Below, piece by piece: positions 33,517 to 40,375 of a DNA stretch of 64,000 nt; the stretch's first letter is position 1; each line of letters starts with the position of its first letter. The stretch is from DAOLCO01 sp964612555. GTDB lineage: Bacteria; Bdellovibrionota_C; UBA2361; SZUA-149; DAOLCO01. The notes beneath the pieces were generated by a model, which was not told where the DNA came from, did no database searches, and saw only the letters and a list, made by a program, of their open reading frames with translations. The position numbers were made by a program, and so were the translations under genes. The DNA lies in assembly GCA_964612555.1 (NCBI GenBank), contig CAZTBW010000012.1, forward strand, positions 1 to 64,000. Direction: 5' to 3'.

Positions 33517-34774
33517 TGAGATTGGGATGAATAATTGATCTTGCAAGGGTCGGAAGACCTGCCTGCTCTGTTTCCTTGATGATTATCTTTTCAAGTGAGA
33601 GGTTAGTCTTGGTTCGCCCTGGAGTTTTTGAATCCAGCTTTGCCTGTAGTGCCAGGAGAAATGAAGCTTTATCCGGGTCTTTACTGAATTGGGTTTCAAG
33701 CTCCTTGATTTCCTGTTTTGCTTCATCGGTGTGTTCCAGGTGCAGGAGCGTTTGTGCAAGTAAGGTTTGTGCCGCAATTGAAAGCTCTTTAGAGGCACTT
33801 TCAATTGACTCTCGCAAAGTGCTGAGTGCCATGGAAGGATTGTCAGTTGAAAGCCAGAATTGTACCAGCATTTGAAGTGCTTCAATTGAGTGGTACTTAC
33901 TGAGAGTTTTCTTTAATGATTTAATAGCCTGCTCACTTTCTTTCTTTTCAAATAACAGTTCAGCGTATTTTAATTGTGCAGGGGTGTGGTCCTTGTGGTT
34001 CTTCATGATTTTTTGAAGTTCTGCTTCGTATGCTTCAATATTCTCACTCTTCAGTTTTGATATTTCCTCAAGTGATATCATTGCCATTAACTGTGATATG
34101 CGCTCCTGTTCTGCATAAGGAGAAACACGCATCAGTTCTTCAGTAAGAAACCTTGCATCTCCAAGCTTTCCAAGGTCTTTACTCAGTGAGACAGCTTTTT
34201 CAAGGAGATATATGTTTTTTGGATGCTCTCGAAGTGCCAGGAGGATACTGTCGTGAGCAGCGGTTTTATTTCCTGCGGCAACTTGTGCTTCTGCAATGGC
34301 AATCAAAAGTGCAGGTGATTTTCTTTCAGTGGCACGGGTTTCCTCGAGCACTCTAAGGGCTTCTTCTGAATTATTTTGTAGTAACCAGGTTTTTGCGAGT
34401 GCAAGACGAGACATAATGTCATGGGGGTCTTTCAGGAGAACTCTTTGTAACATTGATCTTGCAGCTTCAGCATCTTTTAAAGAGATCAGGTCGTGTGCCT
34501 TTTTCAAGTCTTCATAGTGAGAGTCTTTTAATTTCATTTGACGGGCAAGTTTCCACTGCTCAAGTTTGAACTTGAGACCGAAGAAGACCGCAAAGAGGGT
34601 CACAAAAATTACCCCAAAAAAGAAACTGAGAATAAGAGTCAGTGCAAGGGGCAGGGTATAAGTACTTTCAGAGCCAAAACGAATAGAAACTTCGTGAGGA
34701 TTATAATAAAAAAAGTATGAAACTATACTTACAAAAATGATGACGGTAACTAGAGCAGATATTTTTTTATACAT
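33509..34774 (-). CDS. LapA-like membrane protein fused to TPR repeats
   Basis: This 421-residue protein starts with two hydrophobic helices separated by a short periplasmic loop (VTVIIFVSIVSYFFYYNP and PLALTLILSFFFGVIFVTL), the LapA/DUF1049 layout, and continues as about eight TPR-like helical pairs in the cytoplasm. In enterobacteria LapA and LapB are separate partners in controlling LPS synthesis through LpxC; here the two appear joined, but the LapB rubredoxin-like zinc domain is missing. So the link to LapAB is suggestive. It is co-translated with gpmI. Confidence 0.75.
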   Translation of the reverse strand: MYKKISALVTVIIFVSIVSYFFYYNPHEVSIRFGSESTYTLPLALTLILSFFFGVIFVTLFAVFFGLKFKLEQWKLARQMKLKDSHYEDLKKAHDLISLKDAEAARSMLQRVLLKDPHDIMSRLALAKTWLLQNNSEEALRVLEETRATERKSPALLIAIAEAQVAAGNKTAAHDSILLALREHPKNIYLLEKAVSLSKDLGKLGDARFLTEELMRVSPYAEQERISQLMAMISLEEISKLKSENIEAYEAELQKIMKNHKDHTPAQLKYAELLFEKKESEQAIKSLKKTLSKYHSIEALQMLVQFWLSTDNPSMALSTLRESIESASKELSIAAQTLLAQTLLHLEHTDEAKQEIKELETQFSKDPDKASFLLALQAKLDSKTPGRTKTNLSLEKIIIKETEQAGLPTLARSIIHPNLNE

Positions 34775-34913
34775 CTTACACAGCTTTATTTAAGTGGTTA
34801 ATAAGGTGTCTAGATAGGTAAACACATATCACAAAAAAAGAGACTCTATAAACGCTAATTAAAAACTAATTAAAAAATAGTGTGCGATTTTGAAAACTGT
34901 AGAGGGAAAATGT

Positions 34914-36830
34914 TTATTTATAAAACCTCTCAATTTCATCGGAAAACCTTTTTTCCACTTCTTTTCTCCTTACCTTCATAGATGGAGTGAGAAGACTGTT
35001 TTCGACACTGAACTCTTCCTCAGGAACATGGATTTTCTTGATGCTTTCATAAGAAGCAAGGGTGGCATTTACAGAGTCAATATGCTCCCAGAGGTAGCGC
35101 ATAATTACAGTGCATTCATTTGGTTTGGTAATTTCTATTTTTTCTCCCCTGTCTGATGCAAGATTCATAACAGCTTCTTTATTGATAGTGATAATTGCAG
35201 AACAATATTTTCTTCCATCTCCTATGACTACTGCCTGTGAAATGAGGGGAGAATCCATCAGCTTTTCTTCAATAGGAAGAGGAGGGACATTTTTTCCACC
35301 AGATGTGACAATGATTTCTTTTTTTCTACCAGTAATATAGAGAAAGCCTTCATCGTCAATATGTCCGAGGTCTCCTGTAAGGAACCAGCCATCTTCTGTC
35401 CAGGATTCTTTATTTGCACGAGGTCTGTTGAGATACCCTGGTGAAACATTTGCTCCCCTGTACGAAACTTCTCCATCAGGAAGTATTTTAACTTCAATAT
35501 CCGAAGAGAGTACTCTTCCAACGGAACCAATTTTTTGAGCGCCAGGTTTACATGCATTTGTGGCTACGACCGTTTCTGTCAGACCGTATCCTTCATAAAT
35601 CGGGAAACCAAGAGCATCAAAAAATTCGTGTACTGAAACGCTTAATTTAGCTCCTCCACTTACACAGTATTTAAATTTTGACCCGAAAAGCTTCTTTCTT
35701 ATAACTTTCCTCATCGGGGCGAGTAGACAAAATAGCAGGGAGTCTAGCAGGGATCTGGAGTCGGAAGCATGTCTTGCAGCATTGTTAAATGTGGTTCTAA
35801 GTAGAAAACCACTGAGACCTTTTTTCTGGCTCTGTAATTGCAGTTGATCTTTTATTTTTTCAAGAAATCTTGGAACGATTGGAAAAATATCAGAGTTGGA
35901 TTCTGCCATATCTCTTAGAATAATCGAAGGGTTCAGTTTTGATGTTTTCTTGTCCGCAACTTCAGGAAAACTTACTGAGAGGTCAGTGAGCGCTCCGAGA
36001 TACCCCATTAATCTTGCAAACGAATGGGCGAGGGGTAAAAACAGGAAGATAGTGGCTTGGGGTATCATTAAACCTGAATCAAGTACTTGCCTGACGTTGG
36101 ATAAATGATTGCCGTGTGTTTGCATCACTCCTTTTGGAGCACCAGTAGTGCCTGAAGTATAGACAAGAGAGGCAAGATCATCTCTCTTGATAGAGGCTTC
36201 GGGGCAAAATGAAAGGACTGAGTCAGAAGATTCTTCTGAAAATATATCATTGATATTTTTCATTACAAGTGAAGAGGTTTCGCATGGTTCGAAAGTTATG
36301 ACTGAATGAATTTCTACCGGAACACTTCTTTCGTCATGCAACTCTGTTTTTGGCATTTCCCAGGTGCCCTTTGATATTTCTTCAAGCTTATTGATCTGTT
36401 CCTGGTTTTCTGCAAAAACTACTTTTGCTCCAGAGTCATGGAGTATAAATGCCATCTCCTTTGGCAGTAGTGATTGATAAATGGAAACGGATATGCCCCC
36501 CACAGATAAAATAGCAAGGTCTGCGATAAGCCATTCGATTCTCGAGTTTGAGATGATTCCTACTTTTGAGCCTTTTTCAACTCCAAGGTCTTTCAGATAG
36601 AGTGCTGCCCCTGCAACTTTTTTGGAGATTTCTGAAGTGGTAATTTCTTTCCAGAAGTAGACCTCTTCAGAATCTGAGTTTCCAGAGCTGGAAGCATCAC
36701 TGGAAGGGTCACTGGAGAGTGGAGTTCTGATTTTGGCAAATACGGAGTCAGGTTGCTCTCTGGAAATCCGAAAGAATTCCTCTGCTATCGAGTTTGTGGC
36801 ATCCAGAATTTTTCTCTTATCTTCTTTCAT
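34914..36830 (-). CDS. Long-chain acyl-CoA synthetase (AMP-forming)
   Basis: This 638-residue adenylate-forming enzyme activates a fatty acid with ATP and CoA. The phosphate-binding loop LVYTSGTTGAPKGVM, the YEGYGLTET motif, the hinge GWFLTGDLGHID and a C-terminal lysine-containing segment are present in order. Length and motifs fit the FadD15/long-chain acyl-CoA synthetase group. Substrate chain length is inferred from the family. It is transcribed alone on the minus strand with a 128-base gap from nuoA on the other side. The 139 bases at 34775-34913 are AT-rich and unremarkable. Confidence 0.88.
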   Translation of the reverse strand: MKEDKRKILDATNSIAEEFFRISREQPDSVFAKIRTPLSSDPSSDASSSGNSDSEEVYFWKEITTSEISKKVAGAALYLKDLGVEKGSKVGIISNSRIEWLIADLAILSVGGISVSIYQSLLPKEMAFILHDSGAKVVFAENQEQINKLEEISKGTWEMPKTELHDERSVPVEIHSVITFEPCETSSLVMKNINDIFSEESSDSVLSFCPEASIKRDDLASLVYTSGTTGAPKGVMQTHGNHLSNVRQVLDSGLMIPQATIFLFLPLAHSFARLMGYLGALTDLSVSFPEVADKKTSKLNPSIILRDMAESNSDIFPIVPRFLEKIKDQLQLQSQKKGLSGFLLRTTFNNAARHASDSRSLLDSLLFCLLAPMRKVIRKKLFGSKFKYCVSGGAKLSVSVHEFFDALGFPIYEGYGLTETVVATNACKPGAQKIGSVGRVLSSDIEVKILPDGEVSYRGANVSPGYLNRPRANKESWTEDGWFLTGDLGHIDDEGFLYITGRKKEIIVTSGGKNVPPLPIEEKLMDSPLISQAVVIGDGRKYCSAIITINKEAVMNLASDRGEKIEITKPNECTVIMRYLWEHIDSVNATLASYESIKKIHVPEEEFSVENSLLTPSMKVRRKEVEKRFSDEIERFYK

Positions 36831-36958
36831 GAGAGACCTAAAACATATATTTTTTATGATAATAATTTTCTATTTTCAAATACTTTCCTTGCCCGACTTA
36901 CAAAACGGGTCTAGAATACTCAGAAAATAATTCAGTATAGATATAACAGATATAATTT

Positions 36959-37312
36959 ATGTTTGATACTTATTTTCCCCTTCTTGTTTTGATGATTCTG
37001 GTTGCAGGATTTCTTGTTACTGTTCTTGGGCTTTCGGCTTTGCTTGGACCTCAGAGAAAGTCCGAAGTTAAAGACGATCCTTTCGAGTGCGGTACTGTAG
37101 CTACTGGTGATGTGAGTGGGAGGCATTCTGTAAAGTTCTACCTCATTGCTATGACTTTTATTGTATTCGACGTTGAGGTTGTTTTTCTCTACCCTTGGGC
37201 AGTGAGCTTAAAAGAAATGGGCTCTTACGGTTTCTACGCCGTACTTCCTTTTATGTTCATCCTCGTTCTTGGGCTCGCCTATGAATGGAAAAAAGGTGTG
37301 TTGGACGTTTAG
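36959..37312 (+). CDS. nuoA: NADH-quinone oxidoreductase subunit A, isolated
   Basis: This 117-residue protein has three membrane helices and the NuoA signatures DPFECGT and FYLIAMTFIVFDVEVVFLYP, the latter containing conserved acidic residues in the quinone/proton region of complex I. No nuoB or other complex I gene follows; the next gene converges 12 bases later. No Shine-Dalgarno is seen before the ATG and a TATAAT-like word lies 3 bases upstream. It is either a separated piece of a scattered nuo set or a second copy. Confidence 0.92.
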   Translation: MFDTYFPLLVLMILVAGFLVTVLGLSALLGPQRKSEVKDDPFECGTVATGDVSGRHSVKFYLIAMTFIVFDVEVVFLYPWAVSLKEMGSYGFYAVLPFMFILVLGLAYEWKKGVLDV

Positions 37313-37324
37313 GAAGCTCTGCTG

Positions 37325-37744
37325 TTAACTTTTACCACTCACTTTCTTTAGTTCAATACTTCTTTTGAACAGGTCAAAAAGTATTTTCAGTTCTTCAGAA
37401 AAGGTTTCTTTTTCTTTCTCGAGTTCTTCTGCAAGCATTGAGGCTCGTGCCTGGTCCATTAAGCCTGAGTAACAGGCAAGTAAACCAAAGCGTGCCTGTT
37501 GTGAATATACACTGTCCTGAGAGGCAATCCGATAGTGATTAGCTGCGAGTGAATAATTGCCACGCTCAAGATGAATTGCAGCAATCAGTAATCGTGCCAG
37601 AGAGTCAGTTTCTGAAATGGAAAGTAACCCCAGACATATTTTTTCAGCTTTTGAATCAAAGCCACTTGAGAAATACATTCGTGCGAGGCTGTAAAGCCCT
37701 GAAAGGTTTTTGGGGGAGTATAGTATTTCTTTTAGTTCGTTCAT
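37325..37744 (-). CDS. TPR protein, possible YscG-like type III chaperone
   Basis: This 139-residue soluble protein consists of three or four TPR-like helical hairpins (for example LARLLIAAIHLERGNYSLAA and ARFGLLACYSGLMDQARASM). It is the last gene of the sctRSTU run. Its size, the LERGxY element and the helical end recall YscG, the TPR partner that shields the needle subunit, but similarity by eye is weak. It could equally be an unrelated regulator. It lies 20 bases after the 76-residue gene. Confidence 0.6.
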   Translation of the reverse strand: MNELKEILYSPKNLSGLYSLARMYFSSGFDSKAEKICLGLLSISETDSLARLLIAAIHLERGNYSLAANHYRIASQDSVYSQQARFGLLACYSGLMDQARASMLAEELEKEKETFSEELKILFDLFKRSIELKKVSGKS

Positions 37745-37764
37745 AAATACTTGAATATATTGTT

Positions 37765-37995
37765 CTACTCCTTCAGTCCTACCCAGTCACATACAAGGAG
37801 TAACATTTCACGCTCTGTTACAAGGAGTCGCTTGCGTTTCTCATCTTGCATATTATCTGAAATAATTTCAGTATCAATCTGTGAAATACGCTCTTTGGCG
37901 TGGGTAATGAAGCCTCCTAAATCCTTAAAATTACCTTCATTTGGCACAAGTGCCATTAGCGGGTTGAACTTGAATTCTTTTGATACATTATTCAT
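37765..37995 (-). CDS. Small helical protein in the type III secretion operon
   Basis: This 76-residue soluble protein is predicted to be a helical hairpin (FKDLGGFITHAKERISQIDT then DEKRKRLLVTEREMLLLVCD). I do not recognise a family. Size, helicity and place (47 bases after sctU, followed by a TPR gene) suit a YscE-like co-chaperone or a needle-related protein. That function is inferred only from context. Confidence 0.5.
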   Translation of the reverse strand: MNNVSKEFKFNPLMALVPNEGNFKDLGGFITHAKERISQIDTEIISDNMQDEKRKRLLVTEREMLLLVCDWVGLKE

Positions 37996-38042
37996 GTTCG
38001 TATTGTAGCCTGCAAAAACAACTCGTGTCTATAATAAATCAA

Positions 38043-38696
38043 TCAGGAGTCTCTCATTTCTTCAAGTAATTCGACTCTACTCATCTTGTGCTCTTCAAGA
38101 AATCTTACTCGTTTATATATAAAAGCCAGCACTGCGAGAAATACCAGGAAGAGGCTTAGCCCATAGAGAAAGAACTCAAAGGAAAGAACTCTTAGTATGT
38201 AAAAGAAGTAGATTGAAGCAGGTTGAGGTTCAAGCTTCAAAAAGGTATTAAAAAACTGATGTAGAAAAAGTGCAGTTATGATTCCAAGTATAGAAGCGAG
38301 GAGCATGGTAATAAAAGTGGCTTGAAACTGTTTGTTTAGGGTAAGCCTTTTTTGTTGTACTTTGATTCCACTTTTGTATTTTCTATAGGGGAGAATCAGG
38401 AAATTTGTTTGGATAAAACCAAGAAGTAAAACAAGGGAAAACCCAAGGATGCACCCGGATAGCATATAAAATACCAGAGAGTTAAATACATCAATATCCG
38501 GTGACATCTCCGGGAAAGTGTAAGATTGATTCAAGAAAAAATTTCCCGGAAGCTGTACAAACAGCAGTCCGCTGATAGCAAATAAGCACGCAAGAAATAG
38601 TGTTCGAACACTAATGGTTGAGTAGGGGACTATGCCTTTACTTCTAAGCTCTTTTCGTTTGGTTTCAGTGAGTGGATATTGTTTATCGTGGGACAT
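38043..38696 (-). CDS. sctU: SctU/FlhB-like export gate protein lacking the C-terminal domain
   Basis: This 217-residue protein corresponds to the membrane half of SctU/FlhB. The N-terminus (TETKRKELRSKGIVPYSTIS) matches the family start, four membrane segments follow (around residues 27-50, 68-92, 122-150 and 165-190), and the chain ends at HKMSRVELLEEMRDS, exactly where the linker to the cytoplasmic domain begins. The conserved NPTH autocleavage domain that switches substrate class is absent: a stop follows and the next gene is unrelated. Other genes of the gate precede it in the order R, S, T, U. Confidence 0.8.
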   Translation of the reverse strand: MSHDKQYPLTETKRKELRSKGIVPYSTISVRTLFLACLFAISGLLFVQLPGNFFLNQSYTFPEMSPDIDVFNSLVFYMLSGCILGFSLVLLLGFIQTNFLILPYRKYKSGIKVQQKRLTLNKQFQATFITMLLASILGIITALFLHQFFNTFLKLEPQPASIYFFYILRVLSFEFFLYGLSLFLVFLAVLAFIYKRVRFLEEHKMSRVELLEEMRDS

Positions 38697-38704
38697 TTTT
38701 TTGC

Positions 38705-39340
38705 CTAGCTTTTGGTAACTCCATTTATTGCCTGTACCAGTACTGGAAGAGAATAATAAAAGGCGGATAATAAAACTATGGAATGAAGGATGGAAAAAAG
38801 TGGAGTAAAGCGTTTACCCGAAGGTAATGCAGAAAGAATGAATATGAATATACTGATGACAATACCCGATAAAACCGCAGGAAGTATTAAAAGGAGAAAA
38901 CCCAGAGAAATTGTTAGTACTTGCTGGGGAATGGCACTGCGCTCAAACAGACGATATGAAAACACATAATCCCACAAGTATTTTGAATCAAGGAAGCTAA
39001 GAAATATAAAAGCTTGAATGATTATAAGAAGAGTTTTTGGAAATGAGGTATGAAACACTCCTATTATGCGCTCATTGGAAGAAAGAGGTTCAGAAATGAG
39101 TCTTGCTATCCAGAGCGAAGACAGACGCACTAGTATGCTTATAATTATAAAAGAGGCTCCTATATAAAGGACACTGTGGTACTGTTTTTCTAAAGGTAAA
39201 TGTCCTCCATAAAAGGTCATAAGTAGTAGTGCGGTAAGAAAGCTCAGTGGAGCGATAAACAGGCTTATTTTCTGGACAGGGAATACGCAGATGCTAAGGA
39301 GTAAAAGTAAGAGCAGTGAAGTGATCTCAGGAAGGTTCAT
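38705..39340 (-). CDS. sctT: Type III secretion export gate protein SctT
   Basis: This polytopic protein of about 211 residues has six or more hydrophobic helices and occupies the third place of a sctR-S-T-U series, as SctT/FliR does. ATG 39340 is chosen because the longer frame from 39415 would overlap sctS by 65 bases; it follows the sctS stop by 10 bases. At 211 residues it is shorter than the usual 250-260. The family call rests on order and topology more than on motifs. Confidence 0.75.
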   Translation of the reverse strand: MNLPEITSLLLLLLLSICVFPVQKISLFIAPLSFLTALLLMTFYGGHLPLEKQYHSVLYIGASFIIISILVRLSSLWIARLISEPLSSNERIIGVFHTSFPKTLLIIIQAFIFLSFLDSKYLWDYVFSYRLFERSAIPQQVLTISLGFLLLILPAVLSGIVISIFIFILSALPSGKRFTPLFSILHSIVLLSAFYYSLPVLVQAINGVTKS

Positions 39341-39350
39341 AGAGCTATAA

Positions 39351-39608
39351 TCACTGGTAGGTACCTTGTTCACCCCATATAACAAGGGCAAACTCCTGAA
39401 AGCTTGAAAGTACAAAAGGGGCTACAAGATATATTCCAAGAAGAAAACCAGCGAGTCGTCCAAAAAAAGAAAGTGCAGGGTCTTCAATTTGAGTGATTAC
39501 TGAAATAGCTCCGGAAACTATGGCACCAATAAGTAAACCTATGCCAAGGGCTCCGGTAAGAATCGCAATGAGGTTAAAGGCATTCCAGAAAAAATAAAAC
39601 TCTTCCAT
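39351..39608 (-). CDS. sctS: Type III secretion export gate protein SctS
   Basis: This 85-residue protein is two hydrophobic helices joined by a short loop, AISVITQIEDPALSFFGRLA, which matches the conserved FliQ/SctS pattern (A-x-T-Q-I-x-x-x-x-L-S-F). The length is typical (about 88). It begins 3 bases after the sctR stop. Confidence 0.88.
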   Translation of the reverse strand: MEEFYFFWNAFNLIAILTGALGIGLLIGAIVSGAISVITQIEDPALSFFGRLAGFLLGIYLVAPFVLSSFQEFALVIWGEQGTYQ

Positions 39609-39611
39609 GAA

Positions 39612-40271
39612 CTACCCCCCTGTGCTGCCTTTGATGAGATTTTCAACAACAAGAGACCAGCCATTAAGCGCAGTAAAAGCAAGGATCTTAAGTGGAAACG
39701 AAAGTGCAGACGCACTTAGAGCAGTAATACTGAGCGCAGTAAAGATATATCCCACCACCAGATCTATCACCAGAAAAGGAAGCAGAATCTTGATACCAAT
39801 GGAGAAGGCTTTTTTGATCTCAGAAACCACAAAAGCGGGGGCAAGGATATGCCACTGGCTAACATCGGTAACGTCTTCTTCTGAGATACTTTCAGATTTT
39901 CCGTCTCCAAGTTTTTTGGCAAGAGAAGCGAATTTTTCTTTTTCCTCAGATGAAACTTCTTTAGCTACATACTCCTTCCAGTTTTTTGCAACATGATCCA
40001 GGCAGGCTTCAGTATTTTTTTTGCACTCAGTTGGTGCGGTGCTAAAGGTTTTTTCAAAAGTGGGGTACATGATGAAGTATGCAATAACCAGGGAGATGCC
40101 AGCAGTAAGAAAAGTTCCCCCGAAAGAATCCATCCCAAGTCCGACCCGAAGAAACCCAAACACCAGAGATACTTTCAGGAATGCACTGAAAAGAAGCATA
40201 AGAAGTACTGCGATAAACGCAATTGGAAACGGAGCTTCGAGAATATGCAGAAATTGAGAAAATGAGTCCAC
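39612..40271 (-). CDS. sctR: Type III secretion export gate protein SctR
   Basis: This 219-residue protein matches SctR/YscR, one of the core proteins that form the export pore of the injectisome. The C-terminal half is diagnostic: AFVVSEIKKAFSIGIKILLP, FLVIDLVVGYIF and SFPLKILAFTALNGW align with YscR (VSELTRAFEIGFLIYLPF and ISLPFKLLLFVLLDGW). Topology is a short N-terminal helix pair, a periplasmic loop (residues about 75-130), then two helices. It starts at GTG 40271 with GAGG 7 bases upstream. Injectisome-type rather than flagellar FliP is favoured by size and the absence of a signal peptide. Confidence 0.9.
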   Translation of the reverse strand: MDSFSQFLHILEAPFPIAFIAVLLMLLFSAFLKVSLVFGFLRVGLGMDSFGGTFLTAGISLVIAYFIMYPTFEKTFSTAPTECKKNTEACLDHVAKNWKEYVAKEVSSEEKEKFASLAKKLGDGKSESISEEDVTDVSQWHILAPAFVVSEIKKAFSIGIKILLPFLVIDLVVGYIFTALSITALSASALSFPLKILAFTALNGWSLVVENLIKGSTGG

Positions 40272-40375
40272 TACTATACCTCACGTAATAAATAGAAGGT
40301 GTCCAGTGACGAATTTAATCAGAAATGTATGAGTTGGTCTATAGTATTTTTATTAGAGTTGCTGAGATATTCGGG

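Noticed and set aside
37765..38042. Missing SctU C-terminal domain in another frame
   Set aside because: No NPTH-like sequence was found in the provided translations between 37765 and 38042; the following gene is a different small protein.
39612..40271. Flagellar FliP instead of SctR
   Set aside because: No signal peptide, injectisome-like length and YscR-like C-terminus favour SctR, although a flagellar origin is not strictly excluded.
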